64,000 bases of DNA from Laceyella putida (GCF_042665195.1 NZ_JBHTBW010000006.1:186001-250000); one strand, 5' to 3'; positions 42,679-51,677 are shown, numbered from the stretch's first letter. The notes: generated by a model not told the origin, from the sequence alone. Made by a program: numbers and translations.

Positions 42679-43616
42679 TTATGTTCTTCCCCCTTTAACC
42701 AACGGCGCGCCACTTCATGTGGACTGATCCGCTGGTCCACCGCTTGCTGAATGTCCAGTTGGAAGCGGGCGTCTTGTCGTTGGGCTTTGAGCCGTTCCCA
42801 CCAAGCGGCAAAGATCAAATCGTTCACTTCTTTTTCTATTCGCGCTTTCCGCTTCTGAACCAGCAAGCCATTTGCCCGCAAATGCGCATAATGCCGGCCG
42901 GCCGCCTGCCACCAATCATCCAAGCCTTGTTCTTGTTTTGCCATGGTCTCGATGATTGGCGGTTGCCATGGAGCATCATGCTTGGATAAATCCAGCAAAT
43001 CCTGAATCTCTTGTCTTAACCGGGCCACCCCGGGGAGATCCGCCTTATTGATCACAAAAAGGTCGGCGATTTCCATAATGCCGGCTTTGAACACTTGCAC
43101 CACGTCGCCCGCCGTCGGGTTTAAAACCAAGGTGACTGTATCGGCCAGATGCATGATATCCAGTTCCGCTTGGCCTACTCCCACCGTCTCAATGAGGATG
43201 ACATCGTACCCCGCCGCATCCAAGACGCGCACAGCCTCCGAGGTGGCACGGGCCAAACCGCCCCAGCCCCCTCGACTCCCCATGCTGCGGATAAAGACCC
43301 CTTCGTCCAGCGCATGCTCAGTCATCCGCACCCGGTCACCCAAAATCGCCCCACCGGTAAAGGGGCTCGTCGGGTCAACCGCCAACACGCCCACAGTCTT
43401 CCCCGCTTGCCGCAACAGGCGGATCAGGGCGGCGATGAGCGTGCTTTTGCCGGCACCGGGCGAACCTGTGATTCCGATAAGATGGGCGTTTCCGGTATGG
43501 GGATACAGGGCTTCCAGCCATTTTTCTTTATCTGGGGCACCATTCTCCATCCGACTGATCAGGCGGGCGATTTGCCGTTTGTTACCCGCTTTGATCTGTG
43601 TCAGCCATGTCTCCAT
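42675..43616 (-). CDS. meaB: MeaB-type GTPase (methylmalonyl-CoA mutase chaperone)
   Basis: 313 residues, SIMIBI-class G protein. Walker A GSPGAGKS at 51-58, DPTSPFTGGAILGDRVRM, IETVGVGQAE, and NKADL. MeaB loads and protects AdoCbl in acyl-CoA mutases. IcmF already carries its own G domain, so a separate MeaB may serve another mutase or have a redundant role. ATG follows GGGAGGCACGGCG. Confidence 0.94.
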   Translation of the reverse strand: METWLTQIKAGNKRQIARLISRMENGAPDKEKWLEALYPHTGNAHLIGITGSPGAGKSTLIAALIRLLRQAGKTVGVLAVDPTSPFTGGAILGDRVRMTEHALDEGVFIRSMGSRGGWGGLARATSEAVRVLDAAGYDVILIETVGVGQAELDIMHLADTVTLVLNPTAGDVVQVFKAGIMEIADLFVINKADLPGVARLRQEIQDLLDLSKHDAPWQPPIIETMAKQEQGLDDWWQAAGRHYAHLRANGLLVQKRKARIEKEVNDLIFAAWWERLKAQRQDARFQLDIQQAVDQRISPHEVARRWLKGEEHN

Positions 43617-43765
43617 CGCCGTGCCTCCCGTATTCTGTGAAAGTACTTATATTGATAGGTCACCCAATCATGGTCTCCCTCCACATACTGAACACTTTCT
43701 TCCTTGGGTTGTACCGATCGTAGAGTTTGCTGACAAAGTGTCCCCGGAGTCGATTGTTGAGTCAT
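43601..43765 (-). CDS. Small hypothetical protein coupled to meaB
   Basis: 54 codons, MTQQSTPGTLCQQTLRSVQP followed by KEESVQYVEG and an aromatic/basic tail DHDWVTYQYKYFHRIREARR. The ATG sits 3 bases after AGAGGAGGAAG, and the stop overlaps the meaB start by 16 bases, as in translationally coupled pairs. The first codons lie in a dispersed repeat (43731-43787). No family is recognised. It fills the only gap in the operon, but could be chance. Confidence 0.45.
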   Translation of the reverse strand: MTQQSTPGTLCQQTLRSVQPKEESVQYVEGDHDWVTYQYKYFHRIREARRWRHG

Positions 43766-43787
43766 CTTCCTCCTCTAAGGTTTGTCA
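43731..43787. repeat. Short copy of the TGACAAA-ended dispersed repeat
   Basis: 57 bases bounded by TGACAAA and TTTGTCA. Both ends match those of the 239-base copy at 48543-48781: TGACAAACCTTAGAGGAGGA on one side and GACTCAACAATCG with the TTGTCA end on the other. The middle is deleted. Confidence 0.65.
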
Positions 43788-43803
43788 TTTATAGGAAATG
43801 GTT

Positions 43804-44943
43804 TTATTTCAATAAATAATTGGCGATGACGACGCGTTGGATTTCATTCGTCCCTTCATATATTTGGGTGATCTTTGCATCGCGCATCATCCGTTCGACG
43901 GGATATTCCCTGGTGTATCCATAGCCCCCAAAAACCTGCACCGCTTCCGTGGTCACCTGCATCGCGATATCTCCCGCGTACAACTTGGCCATGGCAGATG
44001 CCTTGCCATAGGGGATTCCCTCAGATTCCCGCCATGCCGCCTGATAGGTTAAGAGACGTGCCGCTTCGATTTGGGTGGCCATATCGGCCAATTTAAATTG
44101 AATGGCCTGCAGTTTGCTTAACGTTTGCCCAAATTGTTTACGCTCCTTCGCATAATCGAGCGCCGCATCAAAGGCACCTTGGGCAATGCCCACCGCTTGG
44201 GCGGCGATTCCGTTCCGTCCCCCATCCAATGTCATCATGGCGATCTTGAATCCTTGCCCTTCTTCACCCAAGCGTTGGCTAACGGGAATCCGACACTCCT
44301 CGAAGATGATCTCCGTGGTGGGCGACGACCGGATCCCCAGCTTTTGCTCCTTTTTGCCGATCGAAAAGCCCGGAGTTCCCTTCTCCACGATAAAAGCGGT
44401 GATGCCCTTATGTTTGAGGGCGGAATCGGTTACGGCAAACACCACATAGATTTCCGCCTCACCCCCATTGGTGATGAAGATCTTGTTGCCGTTTAAGATA
44501 TACTCGTCGCCGTCACGCACCGCCGTCGTTTTCATCCCAGCCGCATCCGATCCGGAACCGGGCTCGGTTAAGCCATACGCGCCCAGTTTTCTCCCTTCGG
44601 CGAGCGGTTTCAGAAAACGTTCCTTCTGTTCATCGGTGCCAAACTTATAGATCGGCCAACTAGCCAAGGAAATGTGCGCCGACAAGGTCACTCCGGTCGA
44701 TCCGCAAACACGGGACAACTCTTCCACGGCGATCACATAGCTGAGGTAATCGGCACCCGCTCCGCCCCACTCTTCCGGAAACGGAATCCCCGTCAATCCG
44801 AGCTCGCCCATCTTGTCAAAGATCTTCCTGTCAAAGCGCTCTTCTTCATCCCGTTCCGCGGCGGTGGGCGCAACTTCGTTCAAAGCGAATTCCCGCACCA
44901 TCTTGCGCATCATTTCATGCTCTTCTGATAAAATAAACTGCAT
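43804..44943 (-). CDS. Acyl-CoA dehydrogenase (short/branched-chain type)
   Basis: 379 residues, FAD-dependent. Motifs YGLTEPGSGSDAAGM and KIFITNGGEAEIYVVFA bind FAD and substrate; the catalytic glutamate is in TQIYEGTNEIQR near residue 367, the short-chain or butyryl-CoA position. It is a paralogue of the next gene. It would oxidise butyryl-, isobutyryl- or similar acyl-CoA and pass electrons to ETF. ATG follows GAGGAGGGTAAAAA. Confidence 0.94.
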   Translation of the reverse strand: MQFILSEEHEMMRKMVREFALNEVAPTAAERDEEERFDRKIFDKMGELGLTGIPFPEEWGGAGADYLSYVIAVEELSRVCGSTGVTLSAHISLASWPIYKFGTDEQKERFLKPLAEGRKLGAYGLTEPGSGSDAAGMKTTAVRDGDEYILNGNKIFITNGGEAEIYVVFAVTDSALKHKGITAFIVEKGTPGFSIGKKEQKLGIRSSPTTEIIFEECRIPVSQRLGEEGQGFKIAMMTLDGGRNGIAAQAVGIAQGAFDAALDYAKERKQFGQTLSKLQAIQFKLADMATQIEAARLLTYQAAWRESEGIPYGKASAMAKLYAGDIAMQVTTEAVQVFGGYGYTREYPVERMMRDAKITQIYEGTNEIQRVVIANYLLK

Positions 44944-44989
44944 TTTTTACCCTCCTCATGTTGGATGGTGAACTTTCTCTATTCAATCT

Positions 44990-46132
44990 TCATGCAGATA
45001 CAAGCTCATCCGCGATGACGATCCGTTGAATCTCATTCGTTCCCTCATAGATTTGCGTCACTTTGGCATCGCGGAACAACCGCTCCACTGGAAACTCACG
45101 TGTATACCCATATCCGCCAAAGACTTGAATCGCCTCCGTAGCCACACGCATGGCGACATCGGAAGCAAACATTTTAGCCATCGCCGCTTCCTTCCTGCAG
45201 GTCGCCCCGCGCTGACGAAGCATGGCCGCCCGATACGTTAGCAAACGGGCCGCCTCAATCTCGGTGGCCATATCGGCCAACTTAAACTGGATGGCCTGGA
45301 AACCGCCAATCGCCTGACCAAACTGCGTGCGCTCCTTGGCATATTTGAGCGCTGCCTCATAAGCGGCCCCTGCGATCCCCAATGCCTGCGCGGCGATGCC
45401 GATTCGCCCGCCTGCTAGGTTGGACAGCGCCACTTCATATCCTTGCCCTTCCAAACCCAACCGTCGGCTGGCAGGCACTTCGACTTCTTCAAAGATCAAC
45501 GTGCTGGTGTTGGACCCACCCAACCCCATCTTCTTCTCCTTCTTGCCGACGATGAGGCCGGGGGTGTCCTTTTCCACGATAAAGGCGGTAATGCCCTTGG
45601 TGCCCTTGGACGGATCAGTCACAGCAAACGTCACATAGACATCGGCTTCCCCCGCGTTGGTGATAAACATCTTGGTTCCCGATAACACATACCGATCGCC
45701 GACAAGACGGGCTTGGGTGCGAATCCGCGCCGCATCGGACCCGGCTTGCGGCTCGGTCAGGGCAAAAGCTCCCAACATTTCCCCGCGGGCCATCCGGGTC
45801 ACATAGGTTCGCTTCTGCTCCTCTGTCCCACACTTCCAAATCGGCATGGTTCCCACTGAAGTATGAACCGCCAAAATGACGCCTACCGTGGCACTCACTT
45901 TGGATATTTCCTCTAAGGCCAAAATATAGGACAAGAAGTCGGCTCCGGCTCCCCCCCACTCTTCCGGAATGGGAATCCCCATCAATCCAACCTCCCCCAT
46001 CCGGCGAATCAACTCACGCGGAAACTGATCATGGACATCCATCGCTTCCAAAAAAGGAGGTATCTCATTCGCAGCAAAATCCCGCACCATTCTGCGCATT
46101 ATTTTTTGTTCTTCGCTTAACAGAAAGTGCAT
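44990..46132 (-). CDS. Acyl-CoA dehydrogenase (short/branched-chain type), paralogue
   Basis: 380 residues. FALTEPQAGSDAARI and KMFITNAGEADVYVTFA correspond to the FAD and substrate motifs, and TQIYEGTNEIQRIVIADELV holds the catalytic glutamate. It lies between hbd and the other acyl-CoA dehydrogenase. ATG 46132 follows GAGGGAGTGGAGAGG; an upstream start 9 codons away is possible. The two paralogues probably differ in chain length or branching preference. Confidence 0.93.
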   Translation of the reverse strand: MHFLLSEEQKIMRRMVRDFAANEIPPFLEAMDVHDQFPRELIRRMGEVGLMGIPIPEEWGGAGADFLSYILALEEISKVSATVGVILAVHTSVGTMPIWKCGTEEQKRTYVTRMARGEMLGAFALTEPQAGSDAARIRTQARLVGDRYVLSGTKMFITNAGEADVYVTFAVTDPSKGTKGITAFIVEKDTPGLIVGKKEKKMGLGGSNTSTLIFEEVEVPASRRLGLEGQGYEVALSNLAGGRIGIAAQALGIAGAAYEAALKYAKERTQFGQAIGGFQAIQFKLADMATEIEAARLLTYRAAMLRQRGATCRKEAAMAKMFASDVAMRVATEAIQVFGGYGYTREFPVERLFRDAKVTQIYEGTNEIQRIVIADELVSA

Positions 46133-46160
46133 CCTCTCCACTCCCTCCTGATGCGTCACA

Positions 46161-47018
46161 TTAGCTGTATTGGTAAAACCCGCGACCGCTCTTGCGACCC
46201 AGCCATCCCGCCTTCACATATTTCCTGAGCAGCGGACAAGGCCGGTATTTGCTGTCGCCAAACCCTTCGTGCAAGGTTTCCATAATGTACAGACAGGTGT
46301 CCAGGCCGATAAAATCAGCCAACGTTAATGGGCCCATGGGGTGGTTCATCCCCAACTTCATCACCTGGTCAATCGCTTCCGGCGTGGCCACACCTTCATA
46401 AACGGCATAAATGGCTTCATTGATCATGGGCATCAAGATGCGGTTGGAGACAAAACCGGGGTAATCATTCACTTCCACCGGAGTTTTGCCCATCCGTTCC
46501 GCCGCCGCCACCACCAACCGGAACACGTCCTCACTCGTGGCCAAGCCGCGGATGACTTCCACCAGCTTCATCACGGGCACAGGATTCATAAAATGCATCC
46601 CAATCACTTGTTCAGGACGCTTCGTCGCCGCGGCGATCTCCGTGATCGGCAACGAAGAAGTGTTGCTTGCCAAAATGGTGTGGTTCGGGCAACATTGATC
46701 CAACCGCCTGAAAATCTCCGCCTTCACTTCCAACTTCTCCACGACCGCCTCAATGACAAGATCCGCTTCCTGTGCCGCCTCTTCCAGTTGGGTCGTGGTC
46801 GCGATGCGATCCAGAATCCCTTCACGTTCTTCTGCGGACAGCTTCCCTTTCTCCACATTGCGCGCCAACAAATCGGCGATTCGCTTTACTCCCGCTTGCA
46901 CTTGCTCTTCTGTGGTGTCAAGCAAGACCACCTGATATCCCGCTTGGGCGGCCACTTGGGCAATCCCGCTTCCCATCTGTCCGGCTCCGATCACACTAAC
47001 CCGCTTCCATTCCATCAT
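46161..47018 (-). CDS. hbd: 3-hydroxybutyryl-CoA dehydrogenase
   Basis: 285 residues. Rossmann motif VIGAGQMGSGIAQVAAQAG, then VIEAVVEKLEVKAEIF, the catalytic His/Asn region IGMHFMNPVPVMKLVEVIRG and NDYPGFVSNRILMPMINEA. It oxidises (S)-3-hydroxybutyryl-CoA to acetoacetyl-CoA with NAD(P). It follows the thiolase gene by about a dozen bases. Two adjacent ATGs are possible starts behind AAAGGGTGATCG. Confidence 0.95.
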   Translation of the reverse strand: MMEWKRVSVIGAGQMGSGIAQVAAQAGYQVVLLDTTEEQVQAGVKRIADLLARNVEKGKLSAEEREGILDRIATTTQLEEAAQEADLVIEAVVEKLEVKAEIFRRLDQCCPNHTILASNTSSLPITEIAAATKRPEQVIGMHFMNPVPVMKLVEVIRGLATSEDVFRLVVAAAERMGKTPVEVNDYPGFVSNRILMPMINEAIYAVYEGVATPEAIDQVMKLGMNHPMGPLTLADFIGLDTCLYIMETLHEGFGDSKYRPCPLLRKYVKAGWLGRKSGRGFYQYS

Positions 47019-47030
47019 CGATCACCCTTT

Positions 47031-48212
47031 CTATCCATCCACTTTCACCAAAATGGCATCCCCTTGCGCGGATCCACTGCAAATAGCCGCCACTCCCAAG
47101 CCACCGCCCCGGCGTTTCAGCTCATGGATCAAAGTCAACACGATCCGGGCCCCACTGGCGCCAATTGGATGACCCAGAGCAACCGCACCCCCATTCACAT
47201 TCACCTTCTCCTCGTTGATTCCCAGCAATTTCATGTTGGCCAGGGCGACAGCGGCGAAGGCTTCATTGATCTCGTACAAATCGATCTCTTGAGCGGTCAG
47301 GCCATGCTTCCGCAACAATTTTTTCACGGCGTAAGCGGGTGTGATGGGGAAATCTTTCGCTTCCAATGCGACCGCCGCATGCCCCACAATCTTGGCCATC
47401 GGCTTGATCCCCAGCTCTGCCGCCCGTTTGGCCGAAGCCAATACGAGAGCGGCCGCCCCATCGTTCACTCCTGGCGCATTCCCCGCCGTAATCGTCCCGT
47501 TCACATCATAAACCGGCTTAAGTCCAGCCAACTTCTCCAAACTCGTATCCGCCCGGATCGATTCATCCCGATCCACCACCACTTCTTGCCGCTTCACCTT
47601 GACGGTCACCGGCACCATCTCTTCGTCAAATAGCCCGGCCTCCACGGCTGCCTGGGCCTTATGGTGACTCCTGAGCGCCCACGCATCCTGCTCTTCGCGC
47701 GAAACTTCTTGCTCTTTCGCCGTTTGGCTTCCGTGCACGATCATGTGCACATCATGAAACGCGCACCACAATCCATCATGAATCATCAGGTCCGTCAGTT
47801 CCCCATGCCCCATCCGTTGGCCAAATCGCGCCCCCTTCAATACATACGGTGCATGGCTCATGCTCTCCATGCCGCCCGCGACGATCACATCGGCGTCGCC
47901 CGCCCGAATCACCTGATCACCCAAGGTGATACTGCGCATGCCGGACGCACACACCTTATTGATCGTCTCTGTCGCCACATGCCAAGGTAACCCGGCCAGG
48001 CGTGCTGCTTGCCGGGAAGGGATCTGTCCCGCTCCCCCTTGCAACACCATGCCCATGATCACTTCTTCCACCGCTTCATCGGGAATCCCCGCCTTGGACA
48101 ACGCCCCTCTGATGGCAACGCCACCCAGCTCCGCCGCCGTCACCTCTTTCAATGCTCCACCAAACTTACCAAATGGCGTACGCGCGCCTCCTAAAATCAC
48201 GGTTTCTGCCAT
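47031..48212 (-). CDS. Acetyl-CoA C-acetyltransferase (thiolase)
   Basis: 393 residues. The nucleophile is Cys88 in INKVCASGMRS, His is in GHPIGASG and the second cysteine in CSGSAQGDA. The last motif is unusual, since most thiolases have CGGGGQG or CIGGGQG there. It cleaves acetoacetyl-CoA or condenses acetyl-CoA. It is the first gene of the thiolase-hbd-acd-acd-meaB-tetR-icmF operon. ATG follows GGGGGTGCCGAAC. Confidence 0.94.
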   Translation of the reverse strand: MAETVILGGARTPFGKFGGALKEVTAAELGGVAIRGALSKAGIPDEAVEEVIMGMVLQGGAGQIPSRQAARLAGLPWHVATETINKVCASGMRSITLGDQVIRAGDADVIVAGGMESMSHAPYVLKGARFGQRMGHGELTDLMIHDGLWCAFHDVHMIVHGSQTAKEQEVSREEQDAWALRSHHKAQAAVEAGLFDEEMVPVTVKVKRQEVVVDRDESIRADTSLEKLAGLKPVYDVNGTITAGNAPGVNDGAAALVLASAKRAAELGIKPMAKIVGHAAVALEAKDFPITPAYAVKKLLRKHGLTAQEIDLYEINEAFAAVALANMKLLGINEEKVNVNGGAVALGHPIGASGARIVLTLIHELKRRGGGLGVAAICSGSAQGDAILVKVDG

Positions 48213-48247
48213 GTTCGGCACCCCCAAAGGTTATAATCTCGTTCTAT

Positions 48248-48348
48248 CGAGCGTTCGCTCGGCACATCGGCAAAATGAAAACGCCTTCAATTCCAGATTA
48301 CCTTAACCCACCCGTTTTAACAATAGTGAATCCAATTGTTCTATTCAA
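48248..48348 (-). promoter_or_regulatory. Promoter and palindromic operator of the thiolase operon
   Basis: On the minus strand TTGAAT (48343-48348), 17 bases, TATTGT (48320-48325) form a candidate promoter. Downstream, between it and the gene, lies CGAGCGAACGCTCG (48248-48261), with 6-bp inverted arms, the kind of site bound by TetR regulators. The start region also has AACAAT/ATTGTT arms. Confidence 0.5.
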
Positions 48349-48461
48349 ATAAAATATTCAATTCTGTTTGCGGATTTGTTTCGCTTGGACCCGACTTACA
48401 CAAAAAATGCCGGAATCACTCCAACAGTCTTCCACATGGCGTATCCGGCGTATAAACCGGG

Positions 48462-48506
48462 CGCTCAAAGGGAATCGAGACAAAACAATCCTTTTCCCTT
48501 TGAGCG
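48462..48506. repeat. 13-bp perfect inverted repeat
   Basis: CGCTCAAAGGGAA (48462-48474) and TTCCCTTTGAGCG (48494-48506) around a 19-base loop, upstream of the thiolase operon. No T run follows on either strand. It could be a relic of a mobile element or a structured leader. Confidence 0.6.
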
Positions 48507-48542
48507 GAGAATGAAAAAACAGTCTAAGAGTGGCTAATTTAC

Positions 48543-48781
48543 TGACAACGTGGCCTCCGATTTTTGAGTCTGCGTTCCTTGGTCGCCTTATCGGGAAAGG
48601 CGCTTCGTCGCCGAACTCCGGCGCAGGGCCATCCTCGTGAGTTTGAGGGCAAAATCACTGCCGTGCTTAGGGTAACCCGCTTTTCTCCTTCGTTCTTAAC
48701 GAAGCTTGATTTACAACTCCCAGTAACGAAGCTTTCACCCACAAGGTACAGGCGAAAATCTTCCTCCTCTAGGGTTTGTCA
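48543..48781. repeat. Full-length copy of the TGACAAA-ended dispersed repeat
   Basis: 239 bases bounded by TGACAA and TTTGTCA. Its right 113 bases (48669-48781) match 58889-59002 at most positions, and both ends match 43731-43787. It contains a CTTCGTTCTTAACGAAG palindrome. An open frame inside it (48539-48742, minus) resembles no protein I know. It lies just after the fadF stop. It fills most of the 620-base gap between fadF and the thiolase gene. Confidence 0.7.
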
Positions 48782-48833
48782 TTATCCTGGTAACCTCTAC
48801 ACTTTCACTTGGCAACCATTGATCATTCGCACC

Positions 48834-50912
48834 CTAGTGCACCCCGTCCGCCACTTCGGCTTCTGTGTGGAATTCAAGCGACAATGCCAGAATTTCCGCC
48901 ACATCCATCGTTTTCACCTGATCTTCCACTTCTTTGGCTTTGGTTCCATCCGACAGCATCGTGAGACAGTAAGGGCATGCGCTTCCGATCATCGTCGGAT
49001 TCACTTCCAGCGCTTGTTCCGTGCGCGCCACATTCACGCGCACCCCTTCCGTTTCCTCCATCCACATCATTCCGCCGCCAGCTCCGCAACACATGCCGTT
49101 TTCGCGGTTCCGCTTCATCTCGACCACTTCCACCCCGGGAATCTGGCTCAAAATATAACGGGGCGCGCTAAATACGCCATTATATCGGCCCAGATAACAA
49201 GAATCATGGTAGGTGATCCGCTCTTTCACTTCTTTTGTCGGCTTGATGCGCCCTTCTTTGATCAAATCGGCCAACACTTCGGTATGGTGGTACACTTCCG
49301 CCTTTAATCCCAAGTCGGGATATTCATTCTTAAAGGTATTGTAAGCATGAGGGTCGATCGTAATGATCTTCTTCACCTGATGTTTCTCAAACAAGGCGAT
49401 ATTGTCTGTCGCCAGTTGCTGGAACAGGAACTCGTTCCCCATCCGTCTGGCCGTATCTCCGGAGTTTTTCTCCTTATTGCCCAGAATGGCAAACTTGACC
49501 CCCGCATGATGCAATATCTTGGCCAGGGCCCGGCTGATCTTCTGACTGCGGTTGTCATAGGACCCCATCGAACCGACAAAGAAGAGATACTCAAATTCTT
49601 TTTCTTCTTTCACCGTGGGTACGGTCACGTCCGCGTCATCCGTCCACTTGTCACGGTCTTTGCGGCTGATTCCCCATGGGTTGCCTTGGCGTTCGATATT
49701 GGAGAACGTCCGTGAAGCCTCCGCGTTCATCTTCCCTTCGGTCATGACGAGATAGCGACGCATATCCACAATCTTGTCAACATGCTCGTTCATCACCGGA
49801 CACGCATCTTCACAGTTGCGGCAAGTGGTGCAAGCCCACAGCTCTTGTTCCGTGATGACATCGCCGATCAAACTGACCGGATACTCGCCTTCCCCCGCCA
49901 AGCGGAGGGAGGATTGGTTGGTTTCCGCAAAGACGAAGCCCGGCACCCACGGTGTTTTGGAGGTGATGGCCGCCCCTTTCATGGTCAGATGGTCGCGCAT
50001 CTTGACCAGCAAATCCATCGGCGACAGCAGCTTGCCCGTCCCCGCCGCGGGGCAAACATTGGTGCAACGTCCGCATTCCACACAAGCGTATAAATCAATC
50101 AACTGTTTCTGGTTAAAATCCTCAATCTTCCCAACACCATACTCTTCCACGCTTTCATCCTCGAAATCGACCAACGACAACTTGGCCGGCGGCTGCTGCC
50201 GTTTCAAAAAGACGTTGAGCGGCGCCACCAGCAAATGGAAGTGCTTCGACTGGGGCACATAGACCAAAAAGCTGAACAAGACCAGCGCATGCACCCACCA
50301 GAATATATAGAAGAGCACGTGGCCCGCACCGGTGCCCATCCAACCGAGGAATAGGCTGGCGATCACAGAAGAGATCGGGGTATCCCAAGATGGGCCATGA
50401 CCCAGCCAAACCTTCTCAAACGCGGCTGACAGGAGAATGGAGGCCATCAACGAGGTCAAGAAAATGATGACCAAACCGGATTTCAACCCGCGCTTTAACC
50501 GCGGCAGTTTCTCGATATAACGGCGATAATATGCATAAAGGGTGGCCAACAAGACGAGAAATGTGGTGATTTCCTGCACCAGGGTAAATGCCGGATAAGC
50601 GGGCACAGGCAGATGGTGCCCTGGCGCCAACCCTTTGATGAAGAGGTCAATCGCCCCAAATTGGATGATGATGAAACCATAAAACATCACGACGTGCATG
50701 ATTCCGCTTTTGGCATCCTTCAACAATTTCTTCTGGCCAAAGACATTGATCCACACTTCGTCTAACGCTTTTCTGATATCCATGGAGTAATCAGCGGGCT
50801 TCCCTAAGCGGACATACGTGTACCGGCGATACACCACATAGCCGAAGAGATAAAACGCATAACCCGCAACGGCGACAAACAAAATGAGGTTGATCAGTTC
50901 AAACAGCGACAT
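48834..50912 (-). CDS. fadF: Membrane-bound (Fe-S) oxidoreductase FadF-like
   Basis: 692 residues. N-terminal membrane part of five or six helices with histidines (nitrate-reductase-gamma-like, possible haem b), then two [4Fe-4S] motifs: CVECGRCTNVCP (Cys277, 280, 283, 287) and CTTCRNCEDACP. A C-terminal CCG domain follows (HDSCYLGRYNG, GMCCGAGGG, SACPYCLTML) as in heterodisulfide reductase subunits. B. subtilis FadF (YwjF) sits in the same place beside an acyl-CoA dehydrogenase, and it probably moves electrons from ETF into the quinone pool. ATG follows GGGGAGGAAACG. Confidence 0.93.
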   Translation of the reverse strand: MSLFELINLILFVAVAGYAFYLFGYVVYRRYTYVRLGKPADYSMDIRKALDEVWINVFGQKKLLKDAKSGIMHVVMFYGFIIIQFGAIDLFIKGLAPGHHLPVPAYPAFTLVQEITTFLVLLATLYAYYRRYIEKLPRLKRGLKSGLVIIFLTSLMASILLSAAFEKVWLGHGPSWDTPISSVIASLFLGWMGTGAGHVLFYIFWWVHALVLFSFLVYVPQSKHFHLLVAPLNVFLKRQQPPAKLSLVDFEDESVEEYGVGKIEDFNQKQLIDLYACVECGRCTNVCPAAGTGKLLSPMDLLVKMRDHLTMKGAAITSKTPWVPGFVFAETNQSSLRLAGEGEYPVSLIGDVITEQELWACTTCRNCEDACPVMNEHVDKIVDMRRYLVMTEGKMNAEASRTFSNIERQGNPWGISRKDRDKWTDDADVTVPTVKEEKEFEYLFFVGSMGSYDNRSQKISRALAKILHHAGVKFAILGNKEKNSGDTARRMGNEFLFQQLATDNIALFEKHQVKKIITIDPHAYNTFKNEYPDLGLKAEVYHHTEVLADLIKEGRIKPTKEVKERITYHDSCYLGRYNGVFSAPRYILSQIPGVEVVEMKRNRENGMCCGAGGGMMWMEETEGVRVNVARTEQALEVNPTMIGSACPYCLTMLSDGTKAKEVEDQVKTMDVAEILALSLEFHTEAEVADGVH

Positions 50913-50977
50913 CGTTTCCTCCCCTTTCACACTTGCTTTATAAATGATTGAATTCGCTTTCATACTATTTCGCTAAC

Positions 50978-51010
50978 ATTTTAACATAAAAATGAGTGGT
51001 TGTTCATTCA
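50978..51010 (-). promoter_or_regulatory. fadF promoter overlapped by a FadR-like operator
   Basis: On the minus strand TGAACA (51001-51006), 17 bases, TAAAAT (50978-50983). The 18-base sequence TGAATGAACAACCACTCA (50993-51010) covers the -35 box and resembles the B. subtilis FadR operator TGAATGANTANTCATTCA at most positions. This predicts repression released by acyl-CoA. Confidence 0.55.
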
Positions 51011-51167
51011 TTTGTCATTGTATTTTTTATATAGAGAAAATATTTCCTAACAGCAATTTTGATTCTTTTGTTGCTATGATAGCTGGGAGTGGGCTTGCTG
51101 GCAATGTGAACACCAAGTTCACCCTCTTTCCATCCGCCTTCTCAAGGTTACGATAAGGAGTGATTTG

Positions 51168-51677
51168 ATGTCTTTTCTTTCTCTGTCGCTGGATTTATCA
51201 AAAACCGTGCCTTCGTTTTCGCTCCATCATCCTGAAGTGGCCATCCATTGCCTTGCGGAAATGGCAGATTCCAAGGAAACAAGGCTTCATTTATACCAAC
51301 TCGTGCGGGAAGGGGTGCTTGATGACCCCGGCAACGAATCCGGCAAGTTCGAAAGTTATGACGAATTCACGAAAAATATCTATCCCCGTTGCTACTGGGC
51401 CCAGCGGGGTGGAGTCTTTCTGGCCTTAGCCGGGACGGCTTGGGTTGGGTTAAGCTGCATCACCACACAGGGGAAAACAGGGCACAATGGGTTAACGGTC
51501 GTGACCCGGGCTTATCGGGGTAAAGGAATCGCCACTCTATTGAAAAAACGAATCATCGCTTATGGTGTAGCCCATAACCTGAGCCGGATTATGACACGGG
51601 TTGCGGAAACCAATCAGGCCATGCTCGCCATCAATCAAAAACTTGGCTTTACGCCAACTCTTCCGCCATCACCATAG
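51168..51677 (+). CDS. GNAT family N-acetyltransferase
   Basis: 169 residues. The acetyl-CoA motif is TVVTRAYRGKGIATLLKKRI (RGKGIA) and the C-terminal part MTRVAETNQAMLAINQKLGF is typical of GNAT folds. Substrate unknown. The start follows AAGGAGTGATTTG. It lies at the left border of the partition-like cassette and is divergent from fadF. Confidence 0.85.
   Translation: MSFLSLSLDLSKTVPSFSLHHPEVAIHCLAEMADSKETRLHLYQLVREGVLDDPGNESGKFESYDEFTKNIYPRCYWAQRGGVFLALAGTAWVGLSCITTQGKTGHNGLTVVTRAYRGKGIATLLKKRIIAYGVAHNLSRIMTRVAETNQAMLAINQKLGFTPTLPPSP

Noticed and set aside
48539..48742. 67-codon frame inside repeat family B
   Set aside because: It spans the repeat itself and is disrupted in the other copies, so it is probably a by-product of the element.
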